From: Hibiscus mutabilis
Taxonomy: Eukaryota > Streptophyta > Magnoliopsida > Malvales > Malvaceae
DNA length: 64,000 nucleotides
Assembly (NCBI GenBank): GCA_019671005.1
Contig: CM033752.1
Location: 2,542,001-2,606,000, forward strand
Direction: 5' to 3'
Shown here: positions 37,506-45,988 of the stretch, one piece after another
Layout: each line of letters starts with the position of its first letter
Numbering within the stretch: position 1 is the stretch's first letter
Program-made: the position numbers and the translations under genes
Notes under the pieces: generated by a model
What the model saw: only the letters and a program-made list of their open reading frames with translations
What the model was told of the DNA's origin: nothing
The model's database searches: none

Positions 37506-38580
37506 AACTCCTTTGCATTTCATTTCATTGCATTCACATGTTCATGCATTTTATCTTTTTTTGTTTAATTGTATATATTTGTTGTTTTCATGCATTGAGG
37601 ATAGTGCATATCTTTGGTTTGGGGATATGGGTTACCTCACATTTATACCATGCCATGCATTCATGTTTACATTTTTGCTGCCATGCCATGTATGCCATAT
37701 AGATTAGGTTGTAGCCATGCATACCGAACCACTAAATTTTTTTTGCCTCAGTCAAATTTTGAAGTATGCTAACACTTTGTTAGGCAAGTTGAAATTGTTC
37801 TAGAATAGTCTGTCCGATAAAGAAATTTAATCTTTAGTTTGCCTATGCCAGTAGAATAGTAATGCCAAGTATGCTTGGCAATTGATCTCTAGTTTAGGAA
37901 ATTGAACTTTCACTTACCACGTAGTATGCATTTAGTTCCTAAGTAAACTTAGAATGTTTGAAACTAAGCTCAGAAAAAAAGAAAAAAATTATGCCAGGGT
38001 AAAATAAATTAATAAGGAAACAATGTTTTGCTAAGGCAAGAAAAAATGGAACAATCCTCTGCCTTAGAGATAGTAGATAGCCAGGGGCTTGGTGGAATTC
38101 CCTCGTTAGTGCTCAGGTAAAAAACTTTAAGGGTATGAGTGTAATGGGTTAGCTTAGTGATGTAGTCTGGACTAACGTGGGGATTCGTGGTATGCTCCTT
38201 CTTATTACTCACGCCAAACAGTGCCATGACGCGAACCCTAATTTATTGCCAGTTGAAAAAAAGAGAAGAACCTCGTGGCAAGAATAAAAAAACTCTGAGT
38301 TTATGTAGTAAATTTGACTAAGGGAGTAAAAGGATACTTGATGCATATTGCCTACACATTGTGCACTCTTCATACCCTTGGACTAGAGTTATATTGTTGC
38401 ACTTGAATTTGCTTATCTACTTGGCATTACTGCACTAAGAGATCTGAGGACAGAACTAGAGCCAAATTCTGCTTGCCAACATGTGTTGGCATTCCGACCA
38501 AAATTTTGCCGAGGTACTATTTTCACCATTTTTTCTGTTTTAGCTTAATTGCATTACTTGAGGACAAGCAATGAGTTAGG
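37506..38580 (+). other. Athila 3' untranslated region
   Basis: This runs from the extra ORF to the polypurine tract. It is rich in ATGCCA and CATGC words and has no convincing coding region. The open frames at 37433 and 37513 overlap each other and look accidental. Confidence 0.6.
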
Positions 38581-38590
38581 TTTGGGGGTG
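38581..38590 (+). other. Athila polypurine tract
   Basis: TTTGGGGGTG immediately precedes the 3' LTR start TGTTAACTCC, the usual arrangement for this lineage. Confidence 0.75.
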
Positions 38591-39967
38591 TGTTAACTCC
38601 TCAAAAGTACTAAATCTTATGCTTATTTCACATCTTTCCTTGCCTTTAAGTACATTTAGTTTTATTTAGCCTTAAAATTCATGCATTTGCATAAGGAGTT
38701 AGGAATTGTGCTATGCCAGTGTAAAGGGTTGCTTTGTTGGCATATTGCAGGCATGGTAGAGCAGTGCAGCACAGAAAGGAAGGAATGCCAGAGAGAATGT
38801 TGAGTTGTTGTTGGCAGCGATTGACCAAAAATTGTCGAAGCACCAGTTGACAGCGAAGAGGAGTTTGATGCCCGGCCAAGTAGCTGTTGGACCTTGATGA
38901 CGTCTGCCTAGGATTCAAATATAGGATAAGATGATCACACCCCTTATCCCTTGAGCATTCAAAATTCAATTTTCAAGGCTTATCCTAGGTTATCCTTGCA
39001 CGCCTATTTAAAGAACTCAAGCAAGCACATAATCGACATTCACCAATCATCAACGATCGGCTTGGAGAGGCTGCACCAAGGAGACGTGGTTTGACCAGCT
39101 TGACCGAGAGCCTAGACCTTGAAGGGCTACATCGACCGATCCCCTTCTAACCCATTCTCTTTGTCTAGTTTTTTTATTTTTAAATGATGATGTTATTAGA
39201 AAACGATGAAGGTTTTTGGTTTGATAACCTCACCATGAACTAATATAATAGTTGGTGGGGGATATTTGCATTGAACTTTTTTTTATGTTTTGTTTTTAAT
39301 AATCGAAAAATGCCTTGGCATTGTTTCCCCTATCTTGCATGCTCTTCAGTTTTCTAAAATTCTCTGCCAAGCGATTGTTGGCATTGTTTGCGTATTGCAC
39401 CTTAATATCTTAACAGACTTAGGGGGCAACGATCAGTTGCTAGATAATAAGGCGAGATGCTTCGATGGAAGATGTTCAAGTAGATGAACTTACTTCGGGA
39501 GTGATTCTACCCCTTAGGAGTATAGATTGGGACTTAATCATATTAATTTATGAAAACTTCATTATAGAGATATAAGGGTTTTTACATGGTTAATTTCCGG
39601 CATTGCCATCGAGAGAGGCAATGCCAACTGTGAGTCTGCTCGGTAAATAATATCAAGGCATAAAATTATTAAAGGCTGGCATGAAAAACTTGAAAACAGG
39701 CATCCCATGCCAAATTAATCACTCGTTTAAACTCTCTTTTTGCCAACGTTGTTTTCCTTTTATTTCTTTTCTTTTAAATTGTTTTCAGAACCCAAGCAAA
39801 GCAATCAAACTCTTGTCCAATCATGTGGGATCGATACTCATCTTACTGGGGTTGTATTAATTGCCAAGCGTATATATTTGCATGCAAAAGACTTAGTCTT
39901 GGCACTATTTTCATACATTTCCAATACATTTTCCACCTTTTTGCCAAGCACTCACACAGTCTGAACA
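38591..39967 (+). repeat. Athila 3' LTR (1377 bp)
   Basis: It starts TGTTAACTCCTC and ends CTGAACA. It is colinear with the two parts of the 5' LTR and shows the empty site (GATGATCACACCCC) for the inner solo LTR. Visible substitutions and small indels against the 5' LTR indicate that the element is not a recent insertion. Confidence 0.9.
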
Positions 39968-40265
39968 GTACCGATACGCCCCTCTAGGTACCGATACCCA
40001 GACTATGCGTACCAATACCTGGCTCACATGAAAAACGAGGTTAAACCAACACCACGTACCGATACACATGGTTGTGTACTAATACCCCTTCGATACTGAT
40101 CCGCCCCCTAGCGTACCGATACACCTTTTAGCTATTGGGATTCTGGTAGAACATGGGGTATTGATACCCTTAGTAGGAGTACCGATACACCCTTTAAAAC
40201 TCACATGTGTTTATCATATATAACACAAGGTATCGGTACAAGCTCTCAGTGTACTAATACCGAAG
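39968..40265. repeat. GTACCGATAC word array (outer LTR, right of Athila)
   Basis: About ten copies of GTACCGATAC, GTACCAATAC, GTACTAATAC and the complement GTATCGGTAC occur here. Before Athila inserted, the array was continuous with GGGTACCAATACCC at 25105-25118. It is the same word set as in the inner LTR at 25911. Confidence 0.85.
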
Positions 40266-41470
40266 CCCAGAAATAGCTTCCAAGGCTCGGGAAATCACTT
40301 CCCAAGCCCCGAAAAATGTAACCTTTAACCCATTAACTTAATCCTACATCTTATGAAAGTTGATTAGAGTGGTATGCTAACCTTTTTACACCCTATTAAT
40401 AATTAATACAAGATTTACCATTAACAAGGCTTCAAGCTACTTTAACACCAAAGCTAGCAATCTTAACTACAAATCAAGCAAGGCAATTACTTTATAATAT
40501 TCAAGAATCAAAGGAGTCAGAGATGTACTAACCTTTTAGTAAAATTCTAAATCAAGCTCACCCACTTAGCTCATGTAACACCTCTCCTTGTTCAAGCTTG
40601 AAGAGCCCCCTTTTAACCTCTTTCACATGTCATACCAACATGAAAACCGAATTAGAGCTTGAACCAACTATCATGATATCTTATCTACAAAAATACAACC
40701 TTAAAATCATGAGATAACTCCATGGAAACCCTCAAGCTTAAACCTTTGAAAACCCCATAAATGAAGACTTATCCTTTTTTGCACAAAACTATACTTTTCA
40801 TGAAGCTCTTGAATAGGAGATTAACATACTTCAACCTTGAATCTTGGGTGGGAAAAATGGTTAGGAAAGTTGGCTCTTTTAAATCCAAATAGCCATGGGT
40901 GTTGGAAAGAAAATGTGAAGAAGGAAGATAAGGAAAAGGGTGGGAAATGGTGACCTCACCAAAAGCTATCTTGTCCCCTCCCCTTAACTCATCCTCTCTT
41001 TTTTTTCAAAATAATCTCTTGCCAAGTCCAATGATCAAAACTCATCCAAAAGGCCCAATCTCAACCCAATAGGTCCAATGGCCCAAACCAACACGCATGT
41101 CCAAAACCCAGGTCAAAGCCCAAATTGTTGACTCGAAAAGTCGAGTCGTTACATGATCAAACAACTATAAGCTATCAGTTAATTTTATCAAGCACTTTTA
41201 TACAATCAGCTAATACAACTTCCTAATCAAACCAGCTAATACAATCCGGCAGTCAAACCAACTAATGCAATCTGCTATCAGTTAATGTAATCCACTATCA
41301 AATATCCGCTAATTATCAAACCTGCCAATATCTTTCCATTACATGTGACATGTTCCGAGTCCATCACGCCATCCTTCTTTTAACAATAACAACAACAAAA
41401 TAAAATAATAAATATAATACTACTATAGTACAAGGGACAGAATAGATATTAAGCCTTTATACAAATATAA

Positions 41471-41758
41471 AGGGTAAATTTCACCAGAGGTCTATTTGTT
41501 TGGGTTGTGTTCTATTTTGTTCACCTATTTAAAAAAAAGGTTATTATTGCCACTTATGTTTTTGATCTATTTTATTTTGGTCCTTGTGCCATTAACACTA
41601 GTTTGATGACATGGCATGATAGTTAAAAGGGTTAATTTTTAATTTAACCCTTAAACTTTAAACAAAATATTAATTTGACCCATAAACTCTCAACCTCACT
41701 TTTATCCCACAATATCGCTGCTCCAGCCACCTTCTTTGATGGGTGATGGCTTCGACCA
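41471..41758. repeat. Left terminal inverted repeat of the Pack-MULE
   Basis: The reverse complement matches 43243-43542, for example CATCACCCATCAAAGAA, GGAGCAGCGATATTGTG and GATAAAAGTGA near the inner edge and GTTATTATTGCCACTT further out. The 17-base word TCAACCTCACTTTTATC occurs again at 41761-41777, a small local duplication at the cargo junction. Confidence 0.85.
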
Positions 41759-41799
41759 CCTCAACCTCACTTTTATCGAGTGTCAAAGCTTGGGATAGC

Positions 41800-43040
41800 T
41801 CACTGGTATTCGTAGAGTTGGCGCTTCCCACCATGACAGAATGGAACCCGTGAGCTATCCTAAGCATCCCTATCCCTCCCTTGCTCTTTAAAATGGTTAT
41901 GCAAGCGTGCAGCCTCAAAATACCCTGCTGCTGAGCTCTCAAAGATCAAAACACTCATCCCACGGTGCCCTTGTGGACCATACGAGTGTCTTGCTTTTAC
42001 TGCAGCATATGAGCTGAAGTAATTGAGAAGCTCTTGATTTCCCATTCCAGTCCACTGATGAAATAACAGTCAGTACTAAGCAATCAGCAGTATATTAGTA
42101 AAAGAGGTATTTACCAAAGACAAAAAAGAAACGCTATGTAACATTTTCTTTGGCAGAATTATTTCTAACAGCAAACATGCAGTAAAGTACCTTTCCGTTT
42201 TCATCTTGTTCATATTTTGTATTCATAAGATAACCATTGGCGGTCAGACTATTTCATGATCTGAAACCCTACCATGAAGCCCTTCCCATCGGCAAAAGAC
42301 ATCATTGTCCGGTTTAATGAAAATTCCTCTCCTGCGCATCTCCTCAACTAAAAGTTCTGCGAACTGGAATGAGTCAGCAGGGGCTGCACACCTCGATACC
42401 AGTCGATAGCTCCTGGTCCACCTTGACCCGCAGGGCAGTGCCACTGCTGAACTGGTGAAATAATCTCCTCAACAGTTAGTTTCTCTAATCTTTGAAATCA
42501 CTTGCTCTTCTTGCGTGCTTCATGACTCTTTTCATCTTCATCCGAATCAAAACCATAGTCATCAAAATCATCAGTGTCATTGTTATCATATTCATTTAAT
42601 ATATTTTCATCATCCAAATTATCACCAACTTGGGGCACTTTTTAAATCGACTATCCAGTGAACCGTTAGACAAAATGAAACCAGCTTGAGTAGGGCTGGA
42701 TCTATCACCTTGTGATGTCCATGCACTACCAAGTCTGCAGGAACTCGAAGAGGAAGCATTCTGACCCAGCAATGACAGTACCCTAATTAGAACCACTATT
42801 GCTTTGCATCCCAAGTTTCTGAATCACATTTGGATGTCCCCATGCATAATAGGTAGAATACTGATGAAACCCAGAACTCGCAGCAACTTTATTTTTGGAC
42901 TCCCTAGTGCTCCCCTTGTCACCATCCTTTGCAGAAGTTAGCTTAAGGTCTGTCCCTTCCCGATTTAGTTGATTAACTCGGCGACCAGAAACTTTATATA
43001 CACTCCCCAATTCCGGAAATGGGCCAATAGCATCTGCCAT
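41800..43040 (-). pseudogene. SGS3: SGS3 (suppressor of gene silencing 3) fragment captured by the MULE
   Basis: Minus-strand reading gives an N-terminal piece at 42783-43040 (VNQLNREGTDLKL, YAWGHPNVIQKLGM) and a serine-rich patch near 42730. An acidic stretch lies at about 42530-42600 (DTDDFDDYGFDSDEDEK), then LTVEE. The zf-XS motif WHCPAGQGGPGAIDWYRG lies at about 42395-42450. The XS RNA-binding domain has MGNQELLNYFSSYAAVKARH and GPQGHRGMSVLIFESS, ending GGKRQLY near 41805. SGS3 stabilises RNA for RDR6 in post-transcriptional silencing and tasiRNA production. One frameshift separates the zf-XS from EEMRRRG. Stops at 42498-42500, 42244-42246 and 41860-41862 all stand at conserved Trp. The C-terminal coiled-coil part of SGS3 is absent. 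It cannot make SGS3 but could make SGS3-like RNA. Confidence 0.88.
42055..42190 (-). other. Retained intron in the captured SGS3 piece
   Basis: On the minus strand the exon ends DENGK, then GTACTTTACTG...TATTTCATCAG, then an exon starting with WTGMGNQ. Joining across GT-AG restores the SGS3 order exactly. The retained 136-bp intron shows capture of genomic DNA, not of a spliced transcript. Confidence 0.85.
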
Positions 43041-43242
43041 AATTTTCCTGAAACTTCTGTTTATATGAAACCTATTCTTAGATCACTGTATTGAAAGAAA
43101 AGATTGGTGAATTTTCTTATATCAAGAAGCAATTAAAAACCTACGTTACAACCCAAAAAAAATGCAGGCAAAAGAAGCTTAGTTATCAGTGCACCCAATA
43201 TGGATATCTATCTATTCAGTGCACCCAACAAAGGAGATAGGG
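43041..43242 (-). other. Leader region upstream of the captured SGS3 start
   Basis: AT-rich sequence between the right terminal repeat and the first ATG of the SGS3-like frame. It has a possible splice acceptor (TTTCAG at about 43051 on the minus strand), so it may be SGS3 5' untranslated or intron sequence. It also contains GTGCACCCAA twice (43191 and 43220 region). Confidence 0.5.
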
Positions 43243-43542
43243 GTGGTCGGAGCCATCACCCATCAAAGAAAGAGGCCGGAGCAGCGATATTGTGTGATAA
43301 AAGTGAAGGTGAGAGAGTTTAGGGGTTAAATAATATTGTGCTTAAAGTTCAGGGGTCAAATTAGAAATTAACCCTTTTGACTAACATGTCACGTCATCAA
43401 ACTAACGGGTGTTAACGGCACAGTGAACAAAATAAAACAGATAGAAAACGCAAGTGGCAATAATAACTTTTTTTTCAAAATGGGTGACTAAAACAAAAGG
43501 AAAATATAAATTTTTTAAACGCGAGTATAATATAAAAAACAA
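43243..43542. repeat. Right terminal inverted repeat of the Pack-MULE
   Basis: Inverted counterpart of 41471-41758. Its outer portion (TAAAACAAAAGGAAAATATAAA) resembles the end at 44880-44945, a related MULE terminus. The last 40 bases toward 43542 are degraded. Confidence 0.8.
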
Positions 43543-43596
43543 TATACAAATATAATATGAATATGTTTTCATTCAATGTACATGTACGACTAGAGC

Positions 43597-44055
43597 TAGG
43601 GGTGAGCGAAATTCGACTCGACTTTAAAAAATTAATTTTTTTTACTTGACTCGTAATTTTACAAACTCGACTCAACTCCAAAAAATTTTAAATAAAGTTT
43701 GAGTTGTAAAATAGAAGTTCGAATAACTTAAAATTTTTAGTAATTAGTAGATTGATTTTCAAGTTCAAGTCGAGTCTCTCAATTATATATGATATGTATA
43801 TACCACATATGAAAAAATATGAAAAATATATATGTAGTATATATGGATATAGAAAACCATTTAATGTGGAACCAATATGTACTATAACATTATAAATAAT
43901 TATAATTAAATTTGTACATAAACTCGAGAACTTGAATAGACTCAAATCGAAAAAAATTCAAATAAAGTTTGAATTATAAAATAGTACTCGTTTAACTCAA
44001 CTAACTCAAAATTTTTGGACTCGGCTTGACTTGATTTAATCTAATGCTCCCCCTA
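43597..44055. repeat. MITE-like element with TAGGGGTGAGC / TAGGGGGAGCA ends
   Basis: Left TAGGGGTGAGC and right TAGGGGGAGCA (other strand) are inverted. GACTCGACTT and CGGCTTGACTTG words near each end also pair. The possible 8-bp target copies (ACTAGAGC, ATAGGAAC) agree poorly. Sequences of the same type occur at about 52690-53010. The open frames inside it (43688-43945) are chance. Confidence 0.5.
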
Positions 44056-44199
44056 ATAGGAACAGTTCGCTTACTTGTTGAACCAACATCTTCCTACCCC
44101 TTTCTTTTTTATTCATGTAACGACCCATTTCATTAGCTTTTTCCCCCTTAATTCCATGAGTTAGTGCTTTTAAATTGGCAGATAACTCTTTGTTATTCT

Positions 44200-44461
44200 C
44201 TAAGGTTAATTTTTTTAAAATTTGAAGGGTAAATTTTTTTAAATTAATTTGAAATAATATTAAATTGTAAAATATATAAGTTTTGATGACTAAAATTGTT
44301 ATTATATCAAACCTTGTTTGATGTTAGCTTGCATTTTAATTGAGGAGTGACCCGGTCATAACTAATCTTTTTAATTGAGTAGTCTAATTGTAACTTTTAA
44401 TAATTGAGTGACACAATCGTAGCCTTACTAATAATTGAGTAACATCCAATGTAGTTTAACC
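44200..44461. repeat. Right-half fragment of the MULE-type MITE seen at 47395
   Basis: GAGTGACCCGGTCATAACTAATC and the block ending ATGTAGTTTAACC match the right arm of the complete element at 47395-48107. The left arm is missing. Confidence 0.6.
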
Positions 44462-44734
44462 AAAATCCTATAAAGAGGCTAATCCATATACAATCCTTCA
44501 ACAAAGGCTTTATTCACCTTTCCTGCAAGTTCTCATACGGATCAAGGGGGTGAAACAGTCCCTTCAAGTTCAATTGCAAAATTTGAAATATGAAGTTCAA
44601 TCAAGCAATTAGAAAAATTGTTGCCACGAACATGAAATTGTAGCGGCATTGACCGGAGATATCAGACGATGGTTGAAGGCACCAATAAGTAGCGAAGGAC
44701 ATTTAGATTAGAGAAGAGGAGGTTTTTTTCATAC

Positions 44735-44945
44735 AGCAAAAAATGAACTATCGAAAACTCAGGGGTCAAATTAGAAATTCATCCTTTGTGTTAACATGTC
44801 ATATCACCAACGTAACTAGAGTTAACGGCTCAATGATTAAATTGTAATAAATCAATACACAAGCGATCGAAACATAACTTTTTCAAATTCTATGACTAAA
44901 ATAAAACAGATCGAAAATATAAATAACGTTATATGTAGTTTACCC
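44735..44945. repeat. MULE terminal-repeat fragment related to the Pack-MULE arms
   Basis: It shares GGGGTCAAATTAGAAATT, TAACATGTCA, GTTAACGGC and AAAATAAAACAGATCGAAAA with 43340-43450 of the Pack-MULE right arm, and ends TAGTTTACCC. It appears to be one arm of a relative; no partner arm was found nearby. Confidence 0.65.
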
Positions 44946-45010
44946 TTATCTGAATTTGACTTTCATTATATAAATTTCCCCGAAAATTATAGCATTGTCA
45001 ATTTTTTAAT

Positions 45011-45375
45011 GGCTTAACTACAAAATAAGTGCCCAAATTATGCCTATTTTTTGCAATAGGTGCCTAAAGTATTTTTTGGCTGAAATAGGTGCCTAAAGTT
45101 TCATTTTTGGTTGAAATAGATGGCTAAAGTATTTTTTGGCTGAAATAGGTACCTAAACTTTCATTTTTGGTTGAAATAGGTGCCCAAGAAGGTGCCAAAA
45201 TTGACTTTAAAACAAGTTAAAAATAAAAGTTTAGGCACTTGTTTCAGCCAAAAAATAGTTTAGGCACCTATTTCAGCCAAAATGAAAGTTCAGGCACCTA
45301 TTTCAAACAAAAAATACTTTAGGCACTTATTACAAAAAAGAGACATAGTTTGGACACTTATTTTATAGTTTAGCC
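45011..45375. mobile_element. Foldback MITE with 9-bp TSD (365 bp)
   Basis: The ends GGCTTAACTACAAAATAAGT and (other strand) GGCTAAACTATAAAATAAGT are inverted. The perfect 9-bp duplication TTTTTTAAT flanks it (45002-45010, 45376-45384), as in Mutator-type elements. Each arm contains about 30-base units with AGGTGCCTAAA and TTTTTGGCTGAAAT repeated three to four times, so the arms are themselves tandem repeats. Confidence 0.85.
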
Positions 45376-45450
45376 TTTTTTAATCATGTATCACATTTTA
45401 TAAAATAAAAAACTGACATGTGAATAAAAAAAGCTATATTTTGAAAAATA

Positions 45451-45979
45451 GAGTTAATTGTACTACACATCCCCAAACTTTTACCTTTATTCTAAATTAG
45501 TCCCTAAACTTTTAAATGTTCCAATTTCATCCCTAAACTATAACTCTTATTTTAAATTGGTCTCCAAACTTTTGAAGGTTCCACTTTCATCCCCAAACTA
45601 TAACCCTCATTCTAAATTGGTCCCTAAACTTTTTGAACGTTCCAATTTCATCCTCAAATTATCGTTTATTCCACATCATATTATGACATAATATACATAA
45701 GTGTTTAATGACAACTAAAAATTGTTATAACAGTTTTATTAGCATAAGATATGATTAGCATATACTGATAAATTGGAGATGAAATTAGAACATTCAAAGA
45801 GTTTGAGGACCAATTTAGAATGAGAGTCATACTTTGAGGATAAAATTGGAGTGCTTCAAAGTTTGGGGACCAATTTAGAATGAAGACTGTAATTTGAGGA
45901 TAAAATTGGAATGTTTAAAAGTTTAAGGACTAATTTAGAATAAAAGTCATAGTTTGAGGACATGTGGTGCAATTAATTC
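45451..45979. mobile_element. Foldback MITE with 9-bp TSD (529 bp)
   Basis: The ends GAGTTAATTGTACTACACAT and (other strand) GAATTAATTGCACCACATGT are inverted. The perfect 9-bp duplication TGAAAAATA flanks it (45442-45450, 45980-45988). Each arm has three units of about 62 bases with CTAAATTGGTCCC and TTCCAATTTCATCC. The open frame at 45458 reads these repeats and is not a gene. Confidence 0.88.
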
Positions 45980-45988
45980 TGAAAAATA

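Larger units (their letters stand above)
25132..39967 (+). mobile_element. Athila-type Ty3/gypsy retrotransposon
   Basis: 5' LTR (25132-30019, containing an insertion), tRNA-Asp type primer site, gag, PR, RT-RNase H, IN, a long 3' region with an extra ORF, polypurine tract and 3' LTR (38591-39967) follow in the plus direction. The flanking copies are GAACC (25127-25131) and GTACC (39968-39972), four of five identical. Without the nested LTR the element is about 11.4 kb, normal for the Athila/Tat lineage. It is full in structure but dead, since all reading frames carry stops and frameshifts. Confidence 0.92.
23720..41153 (+). mobile_element. Outer solo LTR (about 2.6 kb) split by an Athila insertion
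   Basis: The left part starts TGTAACACCCCGACC and runs to 25131. The right part runs from 39968 to the end GAGTCGTTACA at 41153. It is related to the truncated LTR at 10435-12433 by shared blocks. Target copies TAATT and TGATC agree at only three of five bases, so the insertion is old or the boundary has drifted. No internal region adjoins either end, so it is classed as a solo LTR. It carries part of a GTACCGATAC array, into which the Athila element jumped. Confidence 0.7.
23246..41326. mobile_element. TIR element split by the LTR stack (PIF/Harbinger- or hAT-like)
   Basis: The left end GGCCATGTTTGGTAAATAGC and the right end, read on the other strand, GGCAGGTTTGATAATTAGCG are clear inverted counterparts. 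Both are followed outside by AAT, a possible 3-bp target copy. The two halves are 23246-23719 and 41154-41326, about 650 bp together, with no coding capacity. Everything between them is later LTR insertion. The superfamily is uncertain because the end motif suits PIF-type MITEs but the 3-bp copy is not TWA. Confidence 0.45.
41471..43542 (-). mobile_element. Pack-MULE carrying an SGS3 gene fragment (about 2.07 kb)
   Basis: Long terminal inverted repeats (41471-41758 and 43243-43542) enclose about 1.5 kb of gene-derived sequence. The left end reads GGGTAAATTTC, a common MULE-type terminus. Outside both ends is the identical 13-base word TATACAAATATAA (41458-41470, 43543-43555), which would contain a 9-11 bp Mutator target copy. 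The outermost 40 bases of the right arm are poorly conserved. No transposase is present, so it is non-autonomous. The cargo is on the minus strand. Confidence 0.8.

Noticed and set aside
41670..41942. 90-residue minus-strand ORF as a gene
   Set aside because: It reads through the Pack-MULE terminal repeat and a shifted frame of the SGS3 piece; no motif of its own.
44105..44120. TGTAACGACCC as the start of another gypsy LTR
   Set aside because: The word matches an LTR start but the following sequence does not resemble any LTR in the window and no end or target copy was found.
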